Positions 7,205 to 15,118 of a DNA stretch of 16,642 nucleotides are shown one piece after another. Under the pieces are notes generated by a model. That model searched no databases. It saw only the letters and a list, made by a program, of their open reading frames with translations, and was not told where the DNA came from. Source of the stretch: CAVOBC01 sp963693635. Its GTDB lineage: Bacteria; Pseudomonadota; Gammaproteobacteria; Pseudomonadales; Azotimanducaceae. The stretch is from positions 1 to 16,642 of the forward strand of contig CAVOBC010000066.1 in NCBI GenBank assembly GCA_963693635.1. The letters run 5' to 3'. The translations under genes were made by a program, and so were the position numbers. How positions within the stretch are numbered: position 1 is the first letter of the stretch; each line of letters opens with the position of its first letter.

Positions 7205-8461
7205 TCAGGGCGCGATTCTGGCGACGCCGTCCCCCGCCAGGGCGTCAATCTCGCCGTGGGTGAGCCCGGCTTCTGTGAGGATCTCGGCTGTGTGTCGGCC
7301 GAGCACCGGTGAAGCGGTGGTGATCGCGAGCGGTGAATCCGAGAACTTGACGGGCGGCGCCACCACCGTCATGCCCCCCAGTGTCTCGTGCTCAAGACGC
7401 ACCAGGTACTCATTTTCCCAGGCTTGCGGGTGATCGAGAATCTCGTCTTTCAGATGTATCGTACCGGCGGGGACGCCAGCCTGCGCGAATAACCCAAGCC
7501 AGTGTTCGGTCGTTTTTTTGCGGAATGCGGCGGCGCTCTCCGCGCGCATGGCACGCGCGTGTGCAGCGATGTCCGCCGGTTGGTAGCTGTCATCCTCAAG
7601 CGCTGGGTCGCCCACACCAAGGGCCTTCGCGGCGCGCTGCTGTAACGCGCGACCACCGGCGGCGAGCGCGATCATGCCGTCCCGGGTTGGGAAAAAGCCG
7701 TAGTACGGCGGTTCAATCGCGGGTTTCAGCGTGTCCCGGTGGGCGATGACATCGCCGAGGGTCGCTCCGCGCGAAAAAGCGTCCTTGAGATAGCTGACAA
7801 AGTCGTCGCGCCAGCCGTCGGCAGCATCGACGTGATTGATCGAATTGTTCTGGATGACGAGGGCCGCTTGCAAGAGAGAGACGTCGAGTGACTGGCCCTT
7901 GCCGGTTCGTTCCCGGTGAAAGAGGGCGGTCGCGATGCCCCAGGCCATCAGCATGGCGGCGGTGTAGTCGATGATTGGGTCGCCAAACGGCACCGGTGAG
8001 CCGTCGTGAATGGGTGCGAGGCCCGTCAAACCCTGTAGAAGAAGATCCATGCCAGGCTGCCTGGAGAGTGGCCCGCGCGGGCCGAATGCACTGTTCTCCG
8101 CGTAGATGAGACGGGAATTCGTGGCGCGCAGGGTCTTGTCGTCGATGCCGAGTTCCGCAGCCTGGCCAGGCCTGAAGTTGCTGATGATGACGTCGGCTGA
8201 CCCGGCCAGCTTCCGGATAATCGCCTGTACGCGCGGGTCCGAGATCTTTACCGCGGCGCTGCGTTTGCCGCGGTTCTTGTTGAGAAACTGGCGCGCCTCG
8301 GTGTCACCGAGACGCGTGCCGTTGCGCCGGGCATCATCGCCCGACAGGGGCTCAATCTTGATGACATCGGCGCCGCCGTCAGCGAGCAGTTGACCGCAGT
8401 AGGGCACCGCGATGAAGCGTCCGAGTTCGATGACTCGGATTCCGGCGTATGGCCCGGGCAT
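7205..8461 (-). CDS. CaiB/BaiF family III CoA-transferase
   Basis: This 418-residue family III CoA-transferase moves CoA between carboxylic acids through an aspartyl-CoA intermediate. The N-terminal Rossmann part reads GIRVIELGRFIAVPYCGQLLADGGADVIKIEP, split here as GIRVIELGRF and GADVIKIEP. The catalytic Asp is at residue 139 in QPGMDLLLQGLTGL, and GDPIIDYTAAMLMAWGIATALFHRERTGKGQ, split as GDPIIDYTAAM and ALFHRERTGKGQ, is the usual following region. FFPTRDGMIALAAGG begins the small-domain segment. The ATG at 8461 has GAGGA five bases upstream. A TTG four codons earlier lies just inside that same site and is less likely. It is divergent from the MaoC-like pair with an 82-bp gap, and convergent with the aldolase operon. 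The shared neighbourhood suggests activation of a small acid for the hydratase-like proteins, but the substrate is not determined. Confidence 0.92.
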   Translation of the reverse strand: MPGPYAGIRVIELGRFIAVPYCGQLLADGGADVIKIEPLSGDDARRNGTRLGDTEARQFLNKNRGKRSAAVKISDPRVQAIIRKLAGSADVIISNFRPGQAAELGIDDKTLRATNSRLIYAENSAFGPRGPLSRQPGMDLLLQGLTGLAPIHDGSPVPFGDPIIDYTAAMLMAWGIATALFHRERTGKGQSLDVSLLQAALVIQNNSINHVDAADGWRDDFVSYLKDAFSRGATLGDVIAHRDTLKPAIEPPYYGFFPTRDGMIALAAGGRALQQRAAKALGVGDPALEDDSYQPADIAAHARAMRAESAAAFRKKTTEHWLGLFAQAGVPAGTIHLKDEILDHPQAWENEYLVRLEHETLGGMTVVAPPVKFSDSPLAITTASPVLGRHTAEILTEAGLTHGEIDALAGDGVARIAP

Positions 8462-8543
8462 AGGGTTCCTCAAGTAGCCGTCATGGGATCATTACAATAC
8501 ACTGCGAAGCCCCTACGGCATTTCAGAGCACAGTCCAACTCCC

Positions 8544-9020
8544 ATGAGCGAACGACCCGACAACGCAGAAGAAGAAGCAGTAGACAGCGACATTCAAGAC
8601 TTGCGTGAGCGGTTTCTGGACCTCGAGTTCGACCGTACCGGTTTCGTCATCGAGGCGGCACAGACCGCCAACGTGGCAAAAGCATACGGTGAGACGCGTC
8701 CCGAGTTCACGGACGTGTCCCATGCGGACTTCCAGGTTTGTTTGCCGATTCTGGCGAGCCTCGCGTCGGCGCGCCAGTTGCCGATCGACTTTCCTGCGCT
8801 CGGTGGCATATCGATGGATGGCGGCAAAGCCGTGCACAGCAATGCGCCAGTCCGACCCGATGTGCAGTTGACGGGACGTACGCGTCTGCACGACATCTAC
8901 ACCAAGAGTGGACGCTCTGGGCGCATGATCTTTCTGGTCTCGCGGATGGAGTTGTTCGATGAGGACGGGAATCACCTGGCGAGTACCGACTCACGCCAGG
9001 TTGTGAGGGAAAAATCATGA
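8544..9020 (+). CDS. MaoC-like/FAS1-type dehydratase N-terminal hotdog protein
   Basis: This 158-residue hotdog-fold protein is similar to the FAS1-like dehydratase N-terminal domain. FDRTGFVIEAAQTANVAKAYGETRPEFTD, split as FDRTGFVIEAA and KAYGETRPEFTD, is the typical opening, and the strands VQLTGRTRLHDIYTKSG and GRMIFLVSRMELFDEDG follow. The first 25 residues are acidic and probably disordered. It overlaps the next hotdog gene by four bases (ATGA), so the two are coupled and likely form a heterodimeric enoyl-CoA hydratase/dehydratase-like complex. No catalytic G-D-x-N-P-x-H motif is seen in this half, as expected for the non-catalytic subunit of two-subunit hydratases. The ATG at 8544 has only a weak ribosome site. 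Confidence 0.78.
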   Translation: MSERPDNAEEEAVDSDIQDLRERFLDLEFDRTGFVIEAAQTANVAKAYGETRPEFTDVSHADFQVCLPILASLASARQLPIDFPALGGISMDGGKAVHSNAPVRPDVQLTGRTRLHDIYTKSGRSGRMIFLVSRMELFDEDGNHLASTDSRQVVREKS

Positions 9021-9436
9021 CCGTACAGTATCTGGGTGATGTGGAGTTCGGTGAGGATTTGCCGGAGTTGGTACCTGACACGAGTCTGAACGCGGCCCGC
9101 AGTTTTGCCGAGGCGGCGGGCTATTCCGGTGGTGGCCGGTTCGAAGATCACGACAAGGCGCGTGCCCAGGGCCTGCCGGGTGCACTCCTGCCAGGCATCA
9201 TGGGCATGGGATTACTGTCGAAGATGATCCACGAATGGGCGCCGCAGTGCCGCATCATCAATATCGACACGGTGTTTCGTGCGCCTGTGCTCGCAGACCA
9301 CGCTCATGTGGTGACGGCGGTCGTCACTGACATCGATGAGGACACGTCCCAGGTTGTCCTTGATCTCAACATCAAGAACGCGAAGGACGAGACGCGCGTG
9401 TTCGGCACCGCAACCGTTGAGATTCCGGCCGCGTAA
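9017..9436 (+). CDS. MaoC-like hotdog protein, second subunit
   Basis: This 139-residue MaoC-type hotdog protein is translated from the ATG overlapping the stop of the previous gene. The segment FEDHDKARAQGLPGALLPGIMGMGLLSKMI, split as DKARAQGLPGALLPG and MGLLSKMI, corresponds to the catalytic helix region of R-specific hydratases, and FRAPVLADHAHVVTAVVTDI is the following strand pair. The usual Asp and His of G-D-x-N-P-x-H are not at their normal places: Gly-Gly and Phe occupy them. The protein may be catalytically altered or act as a thioesterase-like or binding subunit. The likely partner is the preceding gene. No clear terminator follows. A weak AAGGGC/GCCCTT hairpin lies about 110 bp downstream. 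Confidence 0.8.
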   Translation: MTVQYLGDVEFGEDLPELVPDTSLNAARSFAEAAGYSGGGRFEDHDKARAQGLPGALLPGIMGMGLLSKMIHEWAPQCRIINIDTVFRAPVLADHAHVVTAVVTDIDEDTSQVVLDLNIKNAKDETRVFGTATVEIPAA

Positions 9437-9732
9437 CGCGGCCAGCTTCGATCCATCCGCATCCTCCTGCTCAGGTTCTGCGGCTCCGGCTTGTATGCAC
9501 TTGTATGCACTTTGTGCACGAAGGGTTTGCTATCAGGCACACAGGCAAAGGGCTTGATCGGGGCCCTTGTGCGACTTGATAGAGGCGCGCATGCAGGAAC
9601 GCTCTTGCAACAAGTTTCGTGCAACAAGCTGCTGGCAATGAGGGTCTGGTAAAGGGGGTTGCCCACGTTCGCTGGAGAAGGCTCGGTGGCTGGGGGTGAA
9701 TTTGACACGCATGCAGGGATGATGCAGCGCTC
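9437..9732. other. Gap of about 296 bp before the kinase pseudogene
   Basis: No convincing gene is seen on either strand. Short repeats are present: CTTGTATGCA twice in tandem followed by a diverged third copy (about 9489-9515), TGCAACAAG twice (near 9610 and 9620), and CGCATGCAGG near 9588 and 9709. A weak inverted repeat AAGGGC...GCCCTT lies near 9547-9568. TTGACA at 9702-9707 resembles a -35 box but has no matching -10. Confidence 0.4.
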
Positions 9733-11983
9733 ATGACGACGATGGAAACAGGTGTCTGGCCGACCGTGGTTTTCATGATCTCGGTCGACGTTGTTGTGAT
9801 TGGCGGGTTGCTGATTGCGGCACTGGTGGCCCACCGAGCCGGCCGGACGGTTGGTACGTAGGGGGCTGGTCGTTCCCTCGCCTGGATCGTGTCCGGCATC
9901 ACCATCTTGTCGCTCACCTACGTTTACGATCTGATCTTGATGTTGGCTCCCGGTGCGTTTGGCGGCAGAGAGGGCGCGATGGCTGAGATGAGCCGACTAC
10001 ATCTCAACTATAACTGGTACATCAATCTCGCCAGAATTCCTGTTCTCGTGGTCGGTTTTTGACTCTTGATGAGAGAACTGCTTCTGGGGCGAGAGGACCT
10101 TCGCCGTTCCCAGGACCGGGCCGCCTCGGCCGAGATGCATCTGATGAAGGCGGTGCAGGGCGGCGCCCAGATTTTTGTGCTGTACGGGCCCGATGACCGT
10201 CTCGTTATGTACAACCATGCCTATCGCGAGGCCAACGACAAGGTCATGGCGTCGATCGCGCTCGGCAGCTTGTGGGAGGACAACATTCGTATGGCCGTGG
10301 ACGCCGGCATGGTTGAGGACGCGATAGGTCGCGAACAAGACTGGTTGCGCGAGCGACTTGCGCGACACCGCAACCCGTCGGGGGCGTTTCAGGAGAATCT
10401 CGCCGATGGCCGCAAACTGCTGGTACAGGAAGAGCGCCTGAAGGATGGCTCGACGATAACGACCACCGTCGATATCACTGAGCCGATGGAATCCGAGGAG
10501 CATTTCCGTCGCGCATTCGAGCAAATCGCCGTCGGCTGTCTTGTCGCGCCGACCGACGGGACGATCGAGATGTTCAACTCGGCAGCGCAACGGATGTTCG
10601 GCTACGCACCAGAAGAGATCCTCGGACGCAGCGTCGCGACACTGTTGCCCGAAGCTGCTGACGAGCAACATTTGGGTGAATTCGAGCGATTTGTCGCCTC
10701 CGGTGAGGAGATTCCTGGTGTAGACCGGGAACTGAGTGGTGTGCGCAAAGACGGTCAGGCCTTTCCGGTCAACGTTGGCATGGGGACGATGGACATCGCA
10801 GGCCGACGCAGGTTTGTCGCGTCTCTTGTGTCTGTCCGAGATGCAAGCGTTGCAGGTGCAGCTTCAGGTGGCCCAGAGCGTATGGAGTCAATCGGACATC
10901 TGACAGGGGGCCTCGCGCACGACTTTAATAACCTCATGACTACGATCGTTGGCAGTGCCGAGATTCTATCCTCACGGCTCGAGGGGGGTGACGCGTCCAT
11001 GCGGTTTTTGAGTGCGATTACGGACGCGGTCGAACGGGGTTCGTCGCTCACCCGTCGCATGCTGGCGTTTGCGCGCCGCCAGGACCTTAAACCCGAGGCT
11101 GTCGACGTTGCGGGGTTGATTAACGGATTGCATGCGCTGTTGCGGCGCACGCTTGGCGAAAACCTGGAGCTTCGTGTCGTGGTCGATATTGATCTCTGGC
11201 CAGTGTTGCTCGATCGCGGTGAGTTTGAGAATGCGCTCATCAATATTGCGGTAAATGCCAGGGATGCAATGGCCGGTAGTGGTGTGTTGTCGGTGTGCGC
11301 GTTCAATGAGCACCGGGAGGCGAGCCATGGCGACGGGCGGGTCCCGTTGGGGGATTACGTCACCATCACCGCGAAAGACAATGGCAGCGGTATATCGGAG
11401 GCGATTGTTGAGTATGTGTTCGAGCCCTTCTTCAGTACCAAGGACACCGGGCGCGGGAGTGGCCTTGGCTTGTCGATGGTGTACGGGTTCGTCAAGCAAT
11501 CGGGTGGATTTGTCACGATAGACAGTTCTGGAAGAGGGCACCCAGGTTTCGATGTACTTTCCGCGGACCGGGGAAGCGCCAGCCGTGCCCGCGCCTTCTG
11601 TCGCCCCGTCAGCTGAACTGCCGTTCGGACATGAGCGCGTCCTGGTTGTTGAGGATGAAGACGAGGTTCGGGAGGTACCCGTCGAGATACTTCGGCAGCA
11701 AGGTTATGAAGTCGAGGAAGCCGCGGACAGTCCTGCCGCGATCAACGCGCTCGACGCGAGGCACTTTGATATCCTCTTTACCAACATCGTGCTGCTCGGC
11801 GGAATCGATGGACTGGAGATATCGAGGCGCGCGCTGGAACTTCAGCCCAATATCAAAATACTGTATACGACAGGGTCTGCCGATAACGCCCAGCGAGATC
11901 AACTGCCCGGTGCGCAGCTGTTGGAAAAACCCTATCGGCGCCGGGCTCTCCTCAATCGGGTCCGCGAGGCCCTCGACGACTGA
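9733..11983 (+). pseudogene. Disrupted membrane PAS hybrid histidine kinase
   Basis: Joined across its lesions this is one hybrid sensor kinase of about 750 residues. From the ATG at 9733 come hydrophobic segments FMISVDVVVIGGLLIAALVA, SLAWIVSGITILSLTYVY and INLARIPVLVVGF. Two PAS-type domains, HisKA with the H-box His at 10918-10920 (GLAHDFNNLM), HATPase (NALINIAVNARDAM, FEPFFSTKDTGRGSGLGLS) and a receiver follow. TAG at 9859-9861 and TGA at 10060-10062 interrupt the same frame in the membrane part. Near 11530 the frame shifts by one base: after IDSS the family-like EEGTQVSMYFPRTG continues in the next frame into the receiver. The receiver has Asn (codon 11783-11785) in FTNIVLLGG, where the phosphorylated Asp is normal. 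The frame open from 10069 could still give a soluble kinase fragment ending at 11616. Three independent lesions favour decay over recoding. Confidence 0.85.
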
Positions 11984-12013
11984 GGTTGGTTTCCTGCCGT
12001 GCTTAAGAGGTGG

Positions 12014-13066
12014 TCAGGCCTGACGCCACCAGGCAACCCCGTCCTCGTCTTCGTCGACGGTGAGCATACGACGCTCAAGGGCGCAATGTAGATGTGCAAT
12101 GGCCTCGCCCGTCGCTGGAAAGTAACTCATGTCAGTTATCTTGCTCTTGAAGAGGGCAGGAAAGACGTCAACCGCACGTTTTGGTTCCTTGCACAGCTCG
12201 TACAACTTCTCAATGGCAACTTCATGCCAGTCGACGAGCGCGGTAAGGCGTTCGTGCACGCCTTTGTACAGGCTCTCGTGGGCGGGCAGGACGAGCAGAT
12301 CCGGCGGCAGGTGTTGGCGAAAGCGGTCGCAGGACGACAACCAGTCCTGCAGGGGATTGGCGAACGGCTCTGAGGGCTGCACGCTGACGTTGGGCGTAAT
12401 CTTGGGCAGTATCTGATCGCCGGCGATGATCACTTTCAGTTCCGGGCAATAGAGGCAGACGTGCTCGGGTGCGTGGCCATGTCCGATGATCGCACGCCAC
12501 TCCCGGCCCCCGATGTCCAGGTACTGACCGTCGATGATCCGGCGATAGCCGGCTGGCAGTGGCACCATGCTGCGACCGAAGGCGCCAAATCGTTCTCGGT
12601 AGCTGTCTAAACGGTCCTCAGTGAAGCCTGCGCGGCGGTAGAATCGAATCGCGTCTTCCGGCACGTCGGCCGGACCGTCCTGTGACATTGCTTTACACAT
12701 GTAGAAGTCGCTTCGGCTCATCCAGAGCTCGCAATTCCACTTTTCGGTGATCCAGCCCACGTTGCCTGTGTGATCCGTGTGCAGATGAGTCGCGACCACC
12801 CGGGTGACCGGGTTGCCGTCCAGATGTTTGTCGAAGATAGTTTGCCAGTGAGCCTTCACGCTGTCGTTTGAAATGCCGGTGTCAACGATGGTCCACCCGT
12901 CGTAGTCACGCAGCAACCAGACGTTGATGTGGTTCAGGCGTCCCATCATGGGCATGCGGATCCAGAAGACGCCGTCCGCCACCTCGGTCACCTCGCCTGG
13001 CGCGGGAACCTGATCTTCAAACTGATAATTGAGCGGATCGAATCCGCGTTTGGACATGTTATCCAA
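12014..13066 (-). CDS. MBL-fold metallo-hydrolase
   Basis: This 350-residue metallo-beta-lactamase-fold hydrolase has a complete two-metal site: HLHTDH (His 94, His 96, Asp 98, His 99), GHGHAPEH (His 198), AGDQILP (Asp 217) and PAHE (His 263). GHGHAPEH with the AGDQ loop resembles the glyoxalase-II-like and RNase-unrelated small-molecule hydrolases often found in CoA and thioester catabolism. The C-terminal 80 residues form a helical extension ending WWRQA, also common in this subgroup. No signal peptide is seen, so it is cytoplasmic. The substrate is unknown. The start is TTG at 13066, with AAGGAG six bases upstream. The ATG three codons later would be 15 bases from that site. It is convergent with the kinase pseudogene, 30 bp away. 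Confidence 0.9.
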   Translation of the reverse strand: MDNMSKRGFDPLNYQFEDQVPAPGEVTEVADGVFWIRMPMMGRLNHINVWLLRDYDGWTIVDTGISNDSVKAHWQTIFDKHLDGNPVTRVVATHLHTDHTGNVGWITEKWNCELWMSRSDFYMCKAMSQDGPADVPEDAIRFYRRAGFTEDRLDSYRERFGAFGRSMVPLPAGYRRIIDGQYLDIGGREWRAIIGHGHAPEHVCLYCPELKVIIAGDQILPKITPNVSVQPSEPFANPLQDWLSSCDRFRQHLPPDLLVLPAHESLYKGVHERLTALVDWHEVAIEKLYELCKEPKRAVDVFPALFKSKITDMSYFPATGEAIAHLHCALERRMLTVDEDEDGVAWWRQA

Positions 13067-13072
13067 CGACTT

Positions 13073-13078
13073 CTCCTT
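13073..13078 (-). promoter_or_regulatory. Ribosome-binding site that selects a TTG start
   Basis: AAGGAG on the minus strand is six bases before the TTG at 13066 and 15 bases before the next ATG (13057). Spacing therefore favours the TTG as the start of the MBL-fold gene. Confidence 0.7.
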
Positions 13079-13282
13079 CGCGCGCCTGCGTTGAGCGCAT
13101 TTGTCTCGCTGCTATCCGAGGTGATGATGCTTTAAAACGACTCTGGTTGATTTGGGCCTTTTCGAAATCCAAAATAGCGAACGGGGCGGATACAGCCTGC
13201 CGCAGGTCGCAGATTCCGGCAGCTGGAATTGTAACCGCGCGGGACGACCCGGCATAGCAACCGGCGGCGGGCTTGGCGAAAG

Positions 13283-13737
13283 CTATTCATGGGCTTGATC
13301 GTCGGACGATGCTTGCCGCGACTCGCGCGTCAACGTGACGAGTTGTGACTTCGGGGTGTCAACCCAGAGATCAATCCACCAATCCCGCCAGCCATAGCGG
13401 CTGCACAGCATGAAACGAATGCGGGCGTGGTCGCAAAGCTGTCGCTGAGGTGAAACTGCCAGTCACCCGCGACGGACGCCTCGCCGGCAACCGTGATGAC
13501 AGCAGTGGCCGGCAGATCCTGCACCGAGCCGTTGTCCGGATGCCCCGCTTCGAGCTGGAGAGAGTCGCCATCGGCGAAGTATCAGACGGTCGTCTCTCGC
13601 GATTCACCGCTGGGAGTCAGTGTTGTGACTGTGATGGTGTCCCCTGACTCGAGGGCAATGCCGGTCACGAACATGCTGAGGCATGCAACGACAATGACTG
13701 AAGCAACACTCAGTTGGACCCTGCGCACCGGCGTCAT
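13283..13737 (-). pseudogene. Disrupted membrane-anchored nitroreductase/PNPOx-like protein
   Basis: From an ATG at 13737 with a perfect GGAGG seven bases upstream, the minus strand encodes a membrane anchor (VQLSVASVIVVACLSMFVTG), then TITVTTLTPSGESRETTV, an in-frame TGA (13584-13582), and, still in frame, YFADGDSLQLEAGHPDNG and VQDLPATAVITVAGEA. After about 13430 the family-like end appears in another frame: HARIRFMLCSRYGWRDWW, then IDLWVDTPKSQLVTLTRE, stopping at TAG 13285-13283. The order T-x-x-P-G-x-x-R-x-T-x-x-[W]-Y, a QDL-A segment and a C-terminal YGW-DWW motif resembles deazaflavin/FMN-dependent nitroreductase (split beta-barrel) proteins. One nonsense codon and one single-base frameshift near 13430-13440 break a gene of about 151 codons. 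The family call is inferred from motifs. RsgA lies 76 bp upstream on the same strand. Confidence 0.65.
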
Positions 13738-13813
13738 AAGCTTGCCTCCGTATTGCACACAGGGTCCGTCCTGACCGCGCCAGGATCGGAGGCGCCGCGG
13801 GCGGACGCTGGGC

Positions 13814-14950
13814 TTATAGACGAGTGTCCTTGGACCACTTCTTTTTCCCGTCTTTGGCGTTCTTGTAGCGTTTTGAATCACGACGTTTCTCGCGCCGATT
13901 TTCGGCCAGGGTCCGGGTGTTTCGCGCCTCTTCCTCCGCCAGCTTCCGATAATTTGAATAGCGCCGAGAATCCAGCGATTCGTCCGCGATCGCCGCCTGT
14001 ATAGCGCAACCCGGTTCGTGCTGGTGCGCACAGTCCGAAAAGCGGCAGGTCAGCATTAAGGCCTCGATGTCCTCAAACATGTCCCTGATGGAGGGCGCGC
14101 TATTGGCCATCCCGAGTTCGCGCATGCCCGGACTGTCGAGGATCAGGGTGCCTCCTGCAAGAAGGTGCAAAGAGCGGTGAGTCGTCGTGTGTCGTCCCGC
14201 GTTGTCGTCTTCCCGGATTCCGCCGGTGAGTTGCACCTCGTGACCTGCCAGGCAGTTGAGCAAGGTCGACTTGCCAACGCCGGATGAGCCAACCATCGCG
14301 ATCGTCTCCTGGGGGCGCAGCCACGCGCGCACGCCTTCTGCGGACGCCGGGTCGAGCGCATTGACGGTTTCGATTGGAAGTTCCGGGTCGATTTTTCGGG
14401 CGCGTTCAACAAACGCGTCGGGCTGGTCGCTGAGGTCGCTCTTGGTGAGGATGAGAACGGCGGGAATTCTGGACGCGCGGGCAAGCGCAAGATAGCGTTC
14501 TATACGCGACTCATTGAACTCGTCATTGCAGGAGGTGACGAGAAACAGCGTATTGATATTGGCCGCGATCGCCTGTTCCTGGGTCTCCTGGCCGGCGCCG
14601 AGACGTGTGAGCAACGTTGAGCGACGCAACAGGGCGTAGATCTTCTCGCGGGTGGGGTCGAGCAGCACCCAGTCGCCGACGGTTGGCCGTTCACGCTGGG
14701 CGAGACGGTACCAGTGCCGCCCGAGGACCGCGCGGCACTCCGTTGCCCCATCGTGGGCGATGATCCGGTCGCGGTGGATGGCGATCACCCGTGCCGGTAT
14801 CGACGCCGGACCGCCCGGATCGTCGGCATCGGTTCGTTCGGCTTCGCGTGCGGGCTGCCAGCCGAGATCGGTCAGTGAGCGGATTGCCACCGCCCCGCTG
14901 TCTTGGCCATCTTCGTCGTCTTTGCTATCGTTTTGATCTTTCATCGTCAT
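13814..14950 (-). CDS. rsgA: Small ribosomal subunit biogenesis GTPase RsgA
   Basis: This 378-residue circularly permuted GTPase checks the decoding site of the maturing 30S subunit and releases assembly factors on GTP hydrolysis. An N-terminal OB-like domain (RVIAIHRDRIIAHDG, VGDWVLLD) is followed by the permuted G motifs: LTKSDL (G4, about 168-173), GSSGVGKST (G1, about 221-229), the GGIREDDNAGRHTTTHR switch region and DSPGMRE (G3, about 272-278). The zinc-binding part CRFSDCAHQHEPGC closes the domain, and a basic, lysine-rich tail contacts RNA. The N-terminus has about 45 extra acidic, disordered residues. ATG at 14950 is favoured: GGAG lies seven bases upstream, while the GTG at 14953 is only four bases away. 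It is probably transcribed on its own or from upstream genes. Confidence 0.95.
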   Translation of the reverse strand: MTMKDQNDSKDDEDGQDSGAVAIRSLTDLGWQPAREAERTDADDPGGPASIPARVIAIHRDRIIAHDGATECRAVLGRHWYRLAQRERPTVGDWVLLDPTREKIYALLRRSTLLTRLGAGQETQEQAIAANINTLFLVTSCNDEFNESRIERYLALARASRIPAVLILTKSDLSDQPDAFVERARKIDPELPIETVNALDPASAEGVRAWLRPQETIAMVGSSGVGKSTLLNCLAGHEVQLTGGIREDDNAGRHTTTHRSLHLLAGGTLILDSPGMRELGMANSAPSIRDMFEDIEALMLTCRFSDCAHQHEPGCAIQAAIADESLDSRRYSNYRKLAEEEARNTRTLAENRREKRRDSKRYKNAKDGKKKWSKDTRL

Positions 14951-15051
14951 CACTGGTCTCCATCCGGCGCGCGTGGTGCTTGCGCAGGATCAGAAGGAAA
15001 GAAGGTGAAGACGCGGACTGTAGCGACTGGAACCGATGACACTTAACGGGT

Positions 15052-15065
15052 CACCGAGGTCGGTG
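15052..15065. repeat. 14-bp perfect inverted repeat upstream of rsgA
   Basis: CACCGA and TCGGTG face each other across two bases, about 100 bp before the rsgA start. It has the size of a dimeric repressor operator or could form a very tight hairpin end of the small upstream ORF's transcript. With no T-run beside it, a terminator is unlikely. Confidence 0.3.
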
Positions 15066-15118
15066 TTGACTGCCCGGGTTCGGTCTCAGTAATTCGTAAG
15101 TCGGGCGGAGGCCAGGTG

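Noticed and set aside
8462..8543. TACAAT at 8493-8498 as a -10 box for the MaoC-like pair
   Set aside because: The hexamer is acceptable but no -35 lies at the right distance, so it was not listed as a feature.
9859..10062. Stop-codon recoding (selenocysteine or reassigned stops)
   Set aside because: Two different stop codons plus a frameshift occur in one gene, no SECIS-like hairpin was recognised, and neighbouring genes terminate at TGA and TAG normally.
10066..11616. Intact soluble histidine kinase
   Set aside because: The same frame continues upstream through two stops into a good membrane domain, and its C-terminus after IDSS is out of frame with the family. It is a fragment of a pseudogene.
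11552..11983. Stand-alone response regulator
   Set aside because: Family-like sequence (EEGTQVS) extends upstream of its ATG and joins the kinase domain after a one-base shift, so it is the receiver of the same hybrid kinase.
12013..12024. Perfect palindrome GTCAGGCCTGAC
   Set aside because: It overlaps the end of the MBL-fold coding sequence and has no spacer or T-run. A 12-bp palindrome is plausible by chance in this base composition.
13582..14031. Minus-strand frame of 149 codons overlapping the rsgA end
   Set aside because: Its first two thirds are antisense-free overlap with the rsgA coding end and lack family features. Only the part from the ATG at 13737 with GGAGG belongs to a real, broken gene.
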